From Bacteroidota bacterium (GTDB lineage Bacteria; Bacteroidota; Bacteroidia; Chitinophagales; LD1): DNA of 38,459 nucleotides. The position numbers and the translations under genes are program-made. Under the pieces are notes generated by a model. It saw nothing but the letters and a program-made list of their open reading frames with translations. It ran no database searches and had not been told where the DNA came from. The DNA lies in assembly GCA_947475165.1 (NCBI GenBank), contig CANJLD010000028.1, positions 1-38,459 on the forward strand. The letters are read 5' to 3'. Below are positions 9,949 to 19,163 of the stretch, piece after piece. Position 1 is the stretch's first letter. Each line of letters starts with the position of its first letter.

Positions 9949-10041
9949 ATCTGCCATTTTGCCACCCCGTTTCTGCCGTTAAAAACAATTCCTTCGGCTT
10001 TTGGCAGAACAACTATTCAAAATGTCATTTTCGTAAGTTTT
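9949..10041 (+). promoter_or_regulatory. Candidate dnaK control region
   Basis: ATCTGCC at 9949 and TTCTGCC at 9971 are 22 bp apart. The inverse motif GGCAGAA follows at 10003-10009 within TTGGCAGAA. TAAGTTTT at 10034-10041 partly fits the Bacteroidota -7 box. The layout parallels that before groES. No CIRCE-type inverted repeat was found. Confidence 0.33.
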
Positions 10042-10092
10042 TTAATGAGAGGCACGGCAATTGACTAAACGGAGGAAACTAAAACAAAACAC

Positions 10093-12003
10093 ATGGGAAA
10101 GATTATAGGAATTGACTTAGGAACCACCAACAGTTGTGTAGCCGTAATGGAAGGTAGCGACCCGGTGGTTATTCAGAATGATGAAGGACGCAGAACTACA
10201 CCGAGTATTGTGGCGTTCCTTACTAACGGAGAGCGTAAAGTAGGTGACCCTGCAAAGCGTCAGGCAATTACCAACCCTACTAAAACCATCTCCTCTATTA
10301 AGCGTTTTATGGGCTTGCAGTTTAGTCAGGCTACAAAGGAAATTCCTCGCGTGCCTTATAAAGTTGTAAAAGGTGATAACGATGTGGTGCGTGTAGATAT
10401 TGACGGTCGTTTATATACCGCGCAAGAACTTTCGGCTGTTATTCTTCAAAAAATGAAGAAAACTGCGGAAGATTATTTAGGACAAACAGTTACCGAAGCG
10501 GTTATTACCGTGCCGGCATATTTTAACGACAGTCAACGCCAAGCAACTAAAGAAGCCGGAGAAATTGCCGGTTTAACTGTAAGAAGAATTATCAACGAGC
10601 CCACTGCTGCGGCTTTAGCTTACGGTCTTGATAAACAAGAGCGCGATATGAAGGTGGCGGTATATGACTTAGGTGGTGGAACTTTTGATGTATCTATCCT
10701 TGAAATGGGTGATGGTGTGTTTGAAGTTAAATCTACCAATGGCGATACGCACTTGGGTGGCGATGATTTCGATTTCGAAATTATTCAGTGGTTGGCTAAC
10801 GAATTTCAAACCGAAGAAAGAGTTGACTTGCGCAAAGACCCTATGGCTTTACAACGTTTAAAGGAAGCCGCTGAAAAGGCGAAGATTGAACTTTCGGCTA
10901 GTCAAGAAACTGAAATTAACTTGCCATATATTACGGCAGCAGACGGAGTGCCTAAGCACTTGGTGAAGAAGTTAACCCGTGCTAAATTTGAGCAATTGAC
11001 TGATGCGTTGGTAGAAAGAACTTTAGCTCCGTGCCGTCAGGCGTTGAAAGATGCAGGTTATTCTGCTTCGGATATTAATGATGTAATTCTGGTAGGAGGT
11101 TCAACCCGTATTCCTAAAATTCAGGAAGTAGTTGAGAAGTTCTTCGGTAAAAAACCTTCTAAAGGTGTTAACCCCGATGAAGTAGTTGCCATTGGTGCAG
11201 CTATTCAAGGAGGAATTTTGAGTGGTGAAGTAAAGGACAGTATTGTTTTGGTGGATGTAACTCCTCTTTCGTTAGGTCTTGAAACTATGGGTAATGTAAT
11301 GACCAAGTTGATTGAGAGCAACACTACTATTCCTACTAAAAAATCGCAGGTATTTACCACAGCGGTAGATAACCAGCCATCGGTAGAAATTCACGTGTTG
11401 CAAGGTGAGCGCGCAATGGCAAAGGATAACAGAACAATCGGACGTTTCCACTTAGATGGCATTCCGCCAGCACAAAGAGGAACGCCTCAAATTGAAGTAA
11501 CTTTTGATATTGACAGCAACGGTATAGTTCACGTTCATGCAAAAGATAAAGGAACAGGTAAGGAACAATCAATCCGTATCGAAGCTAACAGCGGTCTTTC
11601 GAAAGAAGAGATTGAGAAGATGAAGAACGAAGCCAAAGCCAACGAAGATGCCGATAAGAAGGCACGCGAAGAAGCTGAAAAGGCGAACATGATTGACTCG
11701 CTCATTTTCCAAACCGAAAAACAACTGAAAGAAGTAGGCGATAAAATACCTGCCGATAAGAAAACAGCTATCGAGACTGCCTTGGCAGAACTGAGAACTG
11801 CGAAAGAAAGTAAAGATGCAGAGGCAATGGATAAAGCGGCTGAAGCATTAAATACAGTTTGGCAGGCAGCTAGCCAGGATATTTACAATGCTACACAGCA
11901 AAATGCACAACCAAACGCTGAAGCCGGAGCAGAAACTACTGCCCCAGAAGAGGAAAATGTGCAGGATGTTCAGTACGAAGAAGTAAAAGACGATAAGAAG
12001 TAA
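10093..12003 (+). CDS. dnaK: Molecular chaperone DnaK (Hsp70)
   Basis: ATP-dependent chaperone, 636 residues, cytoplasmic. The nucleotide-binding domain has phosphate 1 [16 protein letters not shown] near residue 4, phosphate 2 [17 protein letters not shown] near 190 and the adenosine motif [16 protein letters not shown] near 335. The linker [10 protein letters not shown] lies near 390, followed by the substrate-binding beta domain and the helical lid. The C-terminus ends in an acidic tail ([18 protein letters not shown]). A GGAGGA sequence lies at 10071-10076, too far from the ATG to be a normal ribosome site. grpE and dnaJ are not adjacent. The gene stands alone between two terminators. Upstream TCTGCC repeats suggest shared control with groESL. 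Confidence 0.98.
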   Translation: MGKIIGIDLGTTNSCVAVMEGSDPVVIQNDEGRRTTPSIVAFLTNGERKVGDPAKRQAITNPTKTISSIKRFMGLQFSQATKEIPRVPYKVVKGDNDVVRVDIDGRLYTAQELSAVILQKMKKTAEDYLGQTVTEAVITVPAYFNDSQRQATKEAGEIAGLTVRRIINEPTAAALAYGLDKQERDMKVAVYDLGGGTFDVSILEMGDGVFEVKSTNGDTHLGGDDFDFEIIQWLANEFQTEERVDLRKDPMALQRLKEAAEKAKIELSASQETEINLPYITAADGVPKHLVKKLTRAKFEQLTDALVERTLAPCRQALKDAGYSASDINDVILVGGSTRIPKIQEVVEKFFGKKPSKGVNPDEVVAIGAAIQGGILSGEVKDSIVLVDVTPLSLGLETMGNVMTKLIESNTTIPTKKSQVFTTAVDNQPSVEIHVLQGERAMAKDNRTIGRFHLDGIPPAQRGTPQIEVTFDIDSNGIVHVHAKDKGTGKEQSIRIEANSGLSKEEIEKMKNEAKANEDADKKAREEAEKANMIDSLIFQTEKQLKEVGDKIPADKKTAIETALAELRTAKESKDAEAMDKAAEALNTVWQAASQDIYNATQQNAQPNAEAGAETTAPEEENVQDVQYEEVKDDKK

Positions 12004-12020
12004 GAGTCGAAAAAGTTCAG

Positions 12021-12057
12021 AAAAGGGGCTTTTTAATACAAAAAGCCCCTTTTTTAT
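12021..12057 (+). terminator. dnaK intrinsic terminator
   Basis: A perfect 14-bp stem AAAAGGGGCTTTTT (12021-12034) with its complement at 12040-12053 and a 5-nt loop, followed by T-rich sequence, 18 bp after the dnaK stop. Confidence 0.92.
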
Positions 12058-12215
12058 TCCCTTGTTTTAGCTGCTAAAAAAGAAATCGTTAATTCTGATT
12101 TTAAGGACAGGCAGAAATTAGGAAATTACTGAATTTGCCAATAGGTTTGACCCGTCAAAGAAGCAGATGCTTCATAAAGAAGTTGGATGTTGCCATGGTT
12201 TTAACTATAGGCGGC

Positions 12216-12245
12216 AACCCCGCCCGAAAGAGCGGGGTTTTTTTA
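12216..12245 (+). terminator. Second intrinsic terminator without an obvious gene
   Basis: Stem AACCCCGC / GCGGGGTT with an 8-nt loop, followed by seven or more T residues. It ends a 160-bp stretch (12058-12215) with no open reading frame but with small hairpins (GAAGCA-GA-TGCTTC near 12160, GTTGCC near 12190 able to pair with GGCAAC at the base of this terminator). This suggests a small RNA or an attenuator-like leader; it could also be a simple intergenic hairpin. Confidence 0.6.
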
Positions 12246-12280
12246 TGCTCACCGGTCTGACGTTAGTCTGACAGGTAAGC

Positions 12281-12317
12281 CAAACCCCGAACGGGTTTGA
12301 AACCCTTTCGGGGTTTG
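12281..12317. repeat. Nested GC-rich palindrome before the PLP-enzyme gene
   Basis: Arms CAAACCCCGAA (12281-12291) and complement (12307-12317) enclose a second palindrome GGGTTTGAAACCC. It ends only 13 bp before the ATG at 12331. It belongs to the same repeat family as 19039-19071. Confidence 0.75.
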
Positions 12318-12330
12318 CTATGTTCGCTAT

Positions 12331-13494
12331 ATGGATTTATCATATATACTGAACCATTTAGGCGAAGAGCGCGAAAACTATTTCAATGCAGTTTCCCCTC
12401 CCATTATTCAAACAAGTAATTTCTCTTTTAAGGATGTAGCAAGCCTGCGTAAAGCATTTGTAGATGAGAAAAACATTTCTGTTTATACCCGCGGTAATAA
12501 CCCAACGGTAGAAATTTTAAGAAAGAAGATTGCAGCCCTTGCCGGTGCTGAAGATGCTTTAGTTTTCTCCAGCGGGGTAGCGGCTATAAGCGCAGCTGTA
12601 ATGGCTAATGTAAATGCAGGCGACCATGTAGTGTGTGTGCAGAAACCTTATGGCTGGACACATAAACTACTCAACAAATTTCTTTCCCGGTACGGTGTAA
12701 GTGTTACTATGATTGACGGTACTTCCGTTGAGAATTTTGAAAAAGCGATACAACCGAACACGAAAGTTATTTTTCTAGAAAGCCCTAACACCTTCACTTT
12801 TGAATTGCAGGATATTGAAGCGGTAGTAAAACTGGCAAAACAAAAAGGCATTATTACCATTATTGATAATTCGTATTCAAGTTCGCTTGGACAACGTTGT
12901 ATTGAAATGGGAGTGGATATTGAAGTTCACTCTGCCACCAAATATTTTGGCGGACATAGCGATGTGGTAGCCGGTTATTTAATGAGCAGCAAAAAGATAG
13001 TGGACAAAATTTTTGAATCGGAGTTGTTGAACCTTGGTGGTATTATTTCTCCTAACGATGCGTGGTTGCTGATTAGAAGTTTACGAACGCTGCCGCTACG
13101 CTTGAAACAAAGCAGAGAAACTGCAGAAAAGTTAGCCAGGTGGCTGGAGGAACATCCGCAAATTGAAAATGTAGTTTACCCAATTTTAGAATCGTTCCCG
13201 CAACACGATTTAGCGAAAAAACAAATGAAGCATGGTGGAAGTTTGTTTACAGTTCGTATAAAGGCAATCAGCGTTGAAGAAGTAGAATTGTTCTGCAATT
13301 CATTAAAGCGTTTTTTGATGGCGGTAAGCTGGGGCGGACACGAATCGCTGATAATGCCGGCTTGTAGCTTTCCGGTTAAGCCCGATGAGTTTGGTGTGGT
13401 TTATCCGTTTAATCTCATCCGGTTCTATATTGGTTTAGAAGATGTGGAAAGCTTAATGGAAGATTTGAAACAAGCGTTTAAGAAAATCGAATAA
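12331..13494 (+). CDS. Cys/Met metabolism PLP-dependent enzyme (cystathionine gamma-synthase/lyase type)
   Basis: Trans-sulfuration family enzyme of 387 residues, cytoplasmic, PLP-bound and probably tetrameric. The phosphate-site residues Y52 and R54 are in VYTRGNNPT, the glycine/serine loop SSGVAAI is near 80, D179 in IIDNSYSS pairs with the PLP nitrogen, and K204 in HSATKYFGGHSD is the Schiff-base lysine. All catalytic residues are present. The exact reaction (cystathionine synthase, cystathionine lyase or methionine gamma-lyase) cannot be told from the sequence. The ATG at 12331 is the first and sits beside a palindrome. The LRR gene follows 6 bp after the stop and is likely cotranscribed. 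Confidence 0.9.
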   Translation: MDLSYILNHLGEERENYFNAVSPPIIQTSNFSFKDVASLRKAFVDEKNISVYTRGNNPTVEILRKKIAALAGAEDALVFSSGVAAISAAVMANVNAGDHVVCVQKPYGWTHKLLNKFLSRYGVSVTMIDGTSVENFEKAIQPNTKVIFLESPNTFTFELQDIEAVVKLAKQKGIITIIDNSYSSSLGQRCIEMGVDIEVHSATKYFGGHSDVVAGYLMSSKKIVDKIFESELLNLGGIISPNDAWLLIRSLRTLPLRLKQSRETAEKLARWLEEHPQIENVVYPILESFPQHDLAKKQMKHGGSLFTVRIKAISVEEVELFCNSLKRFLMAVSWGGHESLIMPACSFPVKPDEFGVVYPFNLIRFYIGLEDVESLMEDLKQAFKKIE

Positions 13495-13500
13495 CCGGTG

Positions 13501-14181
13501 ATGCGTTTTAGTTTCATTATTCTGATTTTGTTTGTTGTTGCTTCCGTGTTTGCTGAAGGTAGTTACACTTCGCTTGAAGAAGCTCTCAAAAATCCAACCG
13601 AAGTAAAATCGCTTAACTTATGCGGCAAAGGATTAGTTACTCTGCCCGAAAGCATTGGTAAACTGGTAAATCTTCAACGCTTAAATATTTCATCGAATAA
13701 TCTCACATCTCTTCCGAAAGTTCTTTTCACTATAACTAAGCTGAACTATCTGAATGTAACTTCTAACAAACTGAAAGCAATTCCTTCTTCTATTTCTAAT
13801 CTCAAAAACTTACAAGAACTTGAAATCGGATTTAATCAAATTACAGCATTGCCTAAAGAAATCGGTGCGCTTACAAAACTCACACGTTTTGTTGCCACTA
13901 AAAATTTGCTGAAAGCATTACCGGTTGAAATGAATCAACTTGTTGCACTTAGTATTATTGACCTTAGTTATAATTCGCTTACCTCTATTCCTGTTGCGTT
14001 AACCAGCATAAAAAATCTGCGCACATTGGATGTTAGTTACAATAAACTTCTCTCCACATTTCCTACTGAAATAAAAAACATGAAAGCACTTCGGCTACTT
14101 AATTTGAAGAACACGAAAATCACCCCTAAGCAGGTAGATGAATTGCTGTGGCTGATTCCTGATTGTCAGTTAATGTTATAA
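13501..14181 (+). CDS. Exported leucine-rich repeat protein
   Basis: A 226-residue protein with an N-terminal signal peptide (MRFSFIILILFVVASVFAEG). The body at about 35-220 consists of roughly seven leucine-rich repeats of the bacterial form LxxLxxLxLxxNxLxxLPxxI, for example LQRLNISSNNLTSLPKVL. LRR solenoids usually bind proteins; the partner is unknown. I chose ATG 13501 rather than the preceding GTG at 13498. It starts 6 bp after the PLP-enzyme stop, so probably shares its transcript, although no functional link is apparent. There is no T9SS tail or lipobox. Confidence 0.85.
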   Translation: MRFSFIILILFVVASVFAEGSYTSLEEALKNPTEVKSLNLCGKGLVTLPESIGKLVNLQRLNISSNNLTSLPKVLFTITKLNYLNVTSNKLKAIPSSISNLKNLQELEIGFNQITALPKEIGALTKLTRFVATKNLLKALPVEMNQLVALSIIDLSYNSLTSIPVALTSIKNLRTLDVSYNKLLSTFPTEIKNMKALRLLNLKNTKITPKQVDELLWLIPDCQLML

Positions 14182-14207
14182 AAGATAAACCGCTCAGTAG
14201 TGAAGCT

Positions 14208-14948
14208 TTATTTTTTCCTCGCCACTACTAACCAGTCCCAAGGGTAAGGAGATTTTAACCACGAAGGCGGATTGGCAAACTCAGTCTTCCAGGTGTATTT
14301 CACCTTTTTTGTTTCTACAATTTCGAAGCCCGAGTTTTGCAGCATAAAGTGCAACTCTTCTTTTAAATAATGTTTTGTCGGTGTTCCATCTAAATGCATA
14401 GTGCCTTCAAACGGGTTGCCATCTTTTGCTGTTTTAGCAACATTCTTACCTGCAGTTTTATCTTTCTCATCCCATTGGTCTAAAATAAACTCGCTGTATA
14501 AAGCCGACTCAAGCGAGGGCACCACTAAAACCAAATAGCCCTTTTTTGCCACAGCTTTTATTACTGTTTGGTAAGAAGCGTTTCTGCTTTTAGTGTTGGG
14601 CGTAAGCAAAGTATTAATACACACCACCATATCAGCAGTAGTAGTAATAGCTTTTGCTGCTTTGGCAAGGTCAACATGAATGTATTCTATGTTCGGAAGT
14701 TGCTTGTTCTTCTTTTTCGCCAACTCAATATAGTGTTTCGAAATATCTACCGCATAAACTTTTTTGAAATGAGCCGAGAGCATGGGCAGCCAGTTGCCAA
14801 TGGCACAGCCTAAATCCATAGCAGATTTTTGGCGCGATGAGTATTTGATAATGTTCTTGTGAATGACCCTTTCAGCATCGTTCGAAAAAACATCGAATAT
14901 CTTTTCATCGTGCACAAGGGCTACGTCTTCCCAGTATTTTCTGTCCAT
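14208..14948 (-). CDS. Class I SAM-dependent methyltransferase
   Basis: A 246-residue cytoplasmic methyltransferase of the Rossmann type. Motif I is AMDLGCAIGNW at about residues 43-53, with the acidic end of strand 2 in VYAVDIS at about 64-70 and a later strand in MVVCINTLL near 107. The C-terminal part carries LHFMLQNSGFEIVETKKV, typical for the last strands. The acceptor substrate is not deducible. It converges with the LRR gene (27 bp between stops) and its ATG at 14948 opens into a 129-bp gap with no recognised feature apart from AT-rich sequence. Confidence 0.82.
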   Translation of the reverse strand: MDRKYWEDVALVHDEKIFDVFSNDAERVIHKNIIKYSSRQKSAMDLGCAIGNWLPMLSAHFKKVYAVDISKHYIELAKKKNKQLPNIEYIHVDLAKAAKAITTTADMVVCINTLLTPNTKSRNASYQTVIKAVAKKGYLVLVVPSLESALYSEFILDQWDEKDKTAGKNVAKTAKDGNPFEGTMHLDGTPTKHYLKEELHFMLQNSGFEIVETKKVKYTWKTEFANPPSWLKSPYPWDWLVVARKK

Positions 14949-15077
14949 ATTTGATTGAAATGATTAGGTGCAATAAAACATGAATTGTGCTATTACTCGT
15001 ATTATTTTTTTCAACAAAGTAGATTAAAGTGATTCTAGAAATTCGCTCGCAAATGATAGAATTTCAAAAAAGGTTAG

Positions 15078-16087
15078 TTAAAGATGTTTTTTTACAAAAA
15101 CAGAATCTTCGAAATATTGTTGAAGGCCTTTAGCAACCATAGCATATCCGGTACTATTATTATGCCCATCATATTTACCATAATAGTATTTTGCATTAGC
15201 TGCCGAAACGTTGTTCTTCCGAAAAAAATCATACATATCTATAGTAGGATAATTTGCGCGTTCAGCATATTTCATGATAGGGTCGGTATCCATAATACCT
15301 TTACAGATTTCGGACTTAACAGGCAGAAAAACGAAAACACATTTTATACTATTTTCAGCACATGTAGATTGAAACCTGTCTAAACATTTTCAATTTTATC
15401 TATAGCCTCCAAACGCGCTTTTTTTTCTTCCTCGGGCAGAAGAAACTGTCTGCTTAAAAACGCTTTTGCAACAGCTCTGACCAAATAAATTTTTGCATAT
15501 AATGATTCCCATCGCGGTGCCACCTTGTAATGTGGTTTACCATTAGAATCAAATCTTTCAAAACCACCCCTTACAATTACATCTGTAATGTCCGATATGT
15601 TCAGGAACACAAACACCATATCGGGTTTATACTTTATTAATCTTTCATGAAATAACTGATACTCAAAAAACGGATCACTACCTGCGACTCCACCATTCAT
15701 CACTTCAAGGGAATCTATTTTACTCTCAAGTGTTCGCTCAAAACTAAATCCATTACCTCCCTCATTATCGGTAAACGAATCACCCACAAAGAGTACTCTT
15801 AACCGGGTAGTATCGCTTTTCCGAACCGCCCATTCTTTATCGTTACAACCTTCTTTATTTGTACTGAAAATATATTTACACTCTCTACCAACTAATTTTG
15901 ATTTCGTATTAGAGGAATAGGTATGAAGGGATTGTTCGTCTGTAGCATCATACTCCGATACATAACCTCCTCTTCCTGCACGTTCAGCAAACGAATCTGT
16001 AACACCTGATACTCTGAGAATACATTCCCCTAAAGCAAGTGCCAGACATAAGGCCGCAAAAAGTACCCCCCCATTCTTTAATAACAT
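15078..16087 (-). pseudogene. SGNH/GDSL hydrolase split by a frameshift
   Basis: Two open frames together make one SGNH hydrolase. The first (16087 to 15380, 235 codons) has an N-terminal membrane or signal segment at about residues 5-20 and block I VGDSFTDNEGG with nucleophile S104. The second frame holds the strand KCVFVFLPVKSEI and block V DGHNNSTGY with the catalytic Asp and His, ending at 15078. Adding one A to the short A-run (T-run at 15387-15390 on the plus strand) joins them near residue 233, giving about 335 residues. The change could be a true mutation, a homopolymer sequencing error or phase variation. An intact enzyme would act on ester or sugar-acetyl groups outside the cytoplasm. 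Confidence 0.8.
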
Positions 16088-16261
16088 AACTATTGCAGAT
16101 TACAAACTTTTAGTTCGTGAACAATACTGATTACAAATTATCTATTGACTACATAGAACTAAATTGCATCTTGCCAAAGTAGCGACAATTACGCTTTTTA
16201 AAAAGCTATTTTACCAATGTAATTTTCCGTAACATCGCGAAATATATAAACTAGTGCCTTT

Positions 16262-17599
16262 ATGAAAAACATCCTCCTTCCTTTTTCTATTCTGCTTGGT
16301 TTTGTGTTTATCACCGGTGCCTCAGCAGAGGCATTTACTACACCTGACCATTATCTGGTAAGCTATGAACTGAAATACACTTACACCAAAGATTCGCTAG
16401 ATAAATTCTGGAAACGCACACACATTCCGCAAATAGTAGTACCGGTGCGCAACGCGGTAGATATGTATGAAGTTACCTACAAAGGCTTATGGCTCGATAG
16501 CAGTTTTATTATTGCCAAAGGCGTGGTGTATATTCCTAAAGTAGAAAACCCTTCGGCCGAAATGGTGTATTGCCACGGCACACGCATTGGTTTAGCGCAG
16601 AGTTATGGTATTCAGGATTTAGAACAGGTGGTATGTATGATGCACGCGGTAGATAATTACATTGCCATCTTTCCTTTCTATTATGGTTTTGCCGGTGGCG
16701 AAAAAGAACATGTGTATCAGGATAGCTGGACAGAAGCTATGGCAACTATTTATATGATAAAAGCCTGCCGAGAAATTTATCCGCAAATAGGCAAGAGCAC
16801 TTCCGGTCAGTTATTCCTCACTGGTTACTCGCAAGGTGGTCATGCCAGTTTTGCCACGCATAAATTTTTAGAGAGCGGCAACTTCAACGAAATTAAGCTC
16901 ACGGCTTCTTCGCCTATGAGTGGTGCTTATGATATGACCGGTGAGCAAACTAAAACAATGTGGCGCAGTTACACACAGCCACATTACTTGCCTTATTTAA
17001 TTCTTTCTTACCAATACGCTTACCACCTATGGCCCGGTGATGTATATGATGTATTTAAAGAGCCTTACAAAACAAAAATGCGCGAAGTGTTTGCCCAACC
17101 GCGCATAAAAGATTTTGGCGATGTAAACGCCATGTTGCCCAAAATACCTAGTGAGATGATTGTAGATAGTGTGGTGGAACGCTTTCGCACCGATGCATCA
17201 TTTGCCTTTACCTGCAAGCTGAAAGAAAACTGTCTGGTAGATTGGGTTCCGAAAGCACCAGTGCAATTATGCGCTTGCTATGGCGATGATGAAGTAATGT
17301 ATAAGAACACCGAAGTAACTTATGCCGCCATGCATACCAAAACCGATGTAGTACACAAACGTGTTTTCGGGAAACACCTTTCTCATAATCCCTGCGCTCC
17401 TTTCGCTATTCTTTCCTCTAAATTTTTCTTCGATAATTTCCGTAAAGGCAAAAAGCATCCTGAAAAGTTCAGTGCCGGAAGAAAATTGATTCTTGCTTTA
17501 GGAATTGATATTGCCAACCATCAGGCAAAACGTCATTTAAGAAAATACGGCAAGGTAGAACACGATGCGCTGGCAAGCAGAAAAGGAAAGTTGGATTAG
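16262..17599 (+). CDS. Secreted alpha/beta-fold hydrolase
   Basis: A 445-residue exported hydrolase with a signal peptide ending near ASAEA (residue 24). The nucleophile elbow GYSQGG places the catalytic serine at 190. CYGDDEV near 342 supplies the likely Asp and HLSHNP near 372 or 375 the His, in correct order. An HGT oxyanion-type motif lies at 105-107. The overall pattern recalls secretory lipases and S9/prolyl-type hydrolases, but the substrate is open. The ATG at 16262 follows a 174-bp gap that contains the divergent starts of this gene and the SGNH hydrolase and no other feature I can recognise. Confidence 0.8.
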   Translation: MKNILLPFSILLGFVFITGASAEAFTTPDHYLVSYELKYTYTKDSLDKFWKRTHIPQIVVPVRNAVDMYEVTYKGLWLDSSFIIAKGVVYIPKVENPSAEMVYCHGTRIGLAQSYGIQDLEQVVCMMHAVDNYIAIFPFYYGFAGGEKEHVYQDSWTEAMATIYMIKACREIYPQIGKSTSGQLFLTGYSQGGHASFATHKFLESGNFNEIKLTASSPMSGAYDMTGEQTKTMWRSYTQPHYLPYLILSYQYAYHLWPGDVYDVFKEPYKTKMREVFAQPRIKDFGDVNAMLPKIPSEMIVDSVVERFRTDASFAFTCKLKENCLVDWVPKAPVQLCACYGDDEVMYKNTEVTYAAMHTKTDVVHKRVFGKHLSHNPCAPFAILSSKFFFDNFRKGKKHPEKFSAGRKLILALGIDIANHQAKRHLRKYGKVEHDALASRKGKLD

Positions 17600-17626
17600 T
17601 TCTTAAATCAAGAAATATCCTCGGTG

Positions 17627-18019
17627 CTACTTGCTACTTATAGCATTAGCCGAAACATTCACCTCTACCGTGGTAACACCGGGCTTAATAATTACACAGG
17701 CAACGGGGCGTTTGTCAACGGTCATCAAGCAAACAGCATCGTTTACCATCAGGTAAAGCGTGTTGCGGCTTAAGCCGCCCACCACGCTTATTTTAGGGTC
17801 TTTAATTTCCTCCTTGGCTCCGGCAAACACCGCTACCGATTTTTCTGCTGCGTTGTGCAGAGTAATAATTACCGGCTTATTGGCAGGAGCCGCTACAGGT
17901 GTTTCAGTAATAGGTTTTGGCGAAGGAACAATAGTGGCGGTTTCATTTTGTGCGAAAGCAACAGAACCTGTTATAATCGTTACTAAAACGAACAAGGAAA
18001 TTTTCAATACATTTTTCAT
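17627..18019 (-). CDS. Exported hypothetical protein, 130 residues
   Basis: I do not recognise this protein. It has a clear signal peptide (cut after VAFAQ, about residue 24), then a proline-rich linker (PSPKPITETPVAAPANKP) and a small beta-rich domain at about 48-130 with alternating hydrophobic strands such as KPVIITLHN, TLYLMVND and TTVEVNV. No lipobox, catalytic motif or T9SS tail is visible. It converges with the hydrolase gene (27 bp between stops). Function unknown; a periplasmic structural or binding role is only a guess. Confidence 0.7.
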   Translation of the reverse strand: MKNVLKISLFVLVTIITGSVAFAQNETATIVPSPKPITETPVAAPANKPVIITLHNAAEKSVAVFAGAKEEIKDPKISVVGGLSRNTLYLMVNDAVCLMTVDKRPVACVIIKPGVTTVEVNVSANAISSK

Positions 18020-18115
18020 GATACGGGATTTTTACACCGTAAACATACTCCACCACATTGTCAATATTATCCACAACGGAACGTAGCAAAAAAAGAATGT
18101 AGTGTGCAGTGGATT

Positions 18116-18159
18116 AAGTCCCCTTTTGTTTCATCCCGCCATATTCTTGAAGGGGATTT
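18116..18159. repeat. REP-like inverted repeat
   Basis: AAGTCCCCTT at 18116-18125 pairs with AAGGGGATTT at 18150-18159 (one G-T pair) around a 24-nt loop, and the right arm continues AGGGGTTT. It belongs to the CCCCTT/AAGGGG style of intergenic repeat. It lies just after the Smr gene stop and may terminate that minus-strand gene. Confidence 0.5.
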
Positions 18160-18165
18160 AGGGGT

Positions 18166-18561
18166 TTAGTAAAAAGAGATAAGCGTGCTTCCGTAACCAT
18201 AGCGCATACTGTATTCGCTGCTGAAGGTTTTTACCTGCGGATGCTTTGCCAGCAACTTGTGAATTTCCTCTTTCAGTTTTCCTTTACCTAAACCGTGCAC
18301 TACGCGTAGTTCTAATTTGCCCGCAGCAATAGCTTTGTCGAGTGCTTTTTCAAATTCATCAAGTTGATGAAACAGGGCATCCTGTGTAGGAATTTTATCG
18401 CCCATCCTAGTTTTCTCTAAATGCAAATCAACCACCTCTTCGCGCATTTCAAACTTATTACTGAAGCCTGGATTGGTGGCACCCATCATATATTCACGCA
18501 ACAAGTCCGGGTCAAACTCTTTAGGTGTTTCATCAATCTTTTGTCCCTTCTTCTTTTTCAT
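18166..18561 (-). CDS. Smr-domain protein
   Basis: A 131-residue cytoplasmic protein with a basic N-terminus and a C-terminal Smr domain at about 42-130. The two Smr signature lines are visible: VVDLHLEK near residue 43 and RVVHGLGKGKLKEEIHKLL near 86. The domain occurs in nucleases and in MutS2, and standalone copies may cut nucleic acids or rescue ribosomes; in this short form the exact role is unknown. The ATG at 18561 is preceded by an A-rich leader. No operon partner is obvious; the next minus-strand gene upstream stops 78 bp away. Confidence 0.82.
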   Translation of the reverse strand: MKKKKGQKIDETPKEFDPDLLREYMMGATNPGFSNKFEMREEVVDLHLEKTRMGDKIPTQDALFHQLDEFEKALDKAIAAGKLELRVVHGLGKGKLKEEIHKLLAKHPQVKTFSSEYSMRYGYGSTLISFY

Positions 18562-18639
18562 CTGTATTCACTTCCTATTTCAAATCTCTGACTTCTCTTC
18601 TTCGCCTTTCATTCTGTAATCCGCATGCACAATTCTGCA

Positions 18640-19011
18640 TTACGAAGATACTTCCTGAAACCTTTTTCTAAACTCCACCGCATCGCCAATATTTGGAAAT
18701 GCTTCTCTTGTTCCACCGGTACCTATAATAGTAATAGTTCCGTAACCGAACATGCGCCCGAAAATATTTTGGTCAACATTTACGCTTTCAATTTTATTCA
18801 GGTTCATCTCTAAAGTTCTGCGCGAAAAAATTCCTGTTTTTACTATAATACGTTTGTTGGTTACCACAAACTCATCGCTCCACCTGGAGAGAGCCGGTGC
18901 AACAAACAAAGTAAAAAGACCGCTGAGTGTAAAGAAAATTTTCCAGTGATATTTGGTTTCGTAAACCACCACTTCATCCTTTATCAGATTGTTGTCAACG
19001 TAACTTCCCAT
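18640..19011 (-). CDS. Bacterial PH-domain membrane protein (YdbT/bPH2-like)
   Basis: A 123-residue protein from the ATG at 19011. The frame stays open upstream to 19116, but those 35 codons are made by a palindromic repeat and are rejected. One hydrophobic hairpin lies at about residues 22-42 (IFFTLSGLFTLFVAPAL). A bPH2 domain follows with the characteristic VTNKRIIVKTGIFSRRTLEM at about 48-68 and IESVNVDQNIFGRMFGYGTI at about 73-92. Such proteins sit at the membrane; their ligand is not established. It lies downstream of the 39-residue peptide gene on the same strand but is separated from it by a terminator. Confidence 0.82.
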   Translation of the reverse strand: MGSYVDNNLIKDEVVVYETKYHWKIFFTLSGLFTLFVAPALSRWSDEFVVTNKRIIVKTGIFSRRTLEMNLNKIESVNVDQNIFGRMFGYGTITIIGTGGTREAFPNIGDAVEFRKRFQEVSS

Positions 19012-19038
19012 ACGCTTATTTTTTTCGAAAATAAAAAG

Positions 19039-19071
19039 AACCCTGAAAGGGTTCAAAACCCTTTCAGGGTT
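19039..19071. repeat. Perfect 15-bp palindrome of the AACCCT family
   Basis: AACCCTGAAAGGGTT (19039-19053), a CAA loop and AACCCTTTCAGGGTT (19057-19071). Each arm is itself partly self-complementary. It is the same family as the palindrome at 12281-12317. Confidence 0.8.
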
Positions 19072-19082
19072 TGGGTAAAACA

Positions 19083-19110
19083 AAAAAGGCACCCTTTCGA
19101 ATGCCTTTTT
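19083..19110 (-). terminator. Terminator of the tRNA-like/peptide transcript
   Basis: Nine-bp stem AAAAAGGCA / TGCCTTTTT with a 10-nt loop. On the minus strand it is followed by a T-rich tail (TTTTTTGTTTT). It lies 53 bp after the stop of the 39-residue peptide gene. Confidence 0.75.
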
Positions 19111-19163
19111 GCTCAAACAGATCGCTCAAAATCCGTAACAGAAAAAAACTTTAACCAAACCGT

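Noticed and set aside
12246-12330. SAM riboswitch upstream of the PLP enzyme
   Set aside because: I could not match any SAM riboswitch core; the space is mostly the dispersed palindrome.
19012-19116. N-terminal extension of the bPH2 protein
   Set aside because: The 35 extra codons are produced by the palindrome at 19039-19071; the ATG at 19011 gives the normal length.
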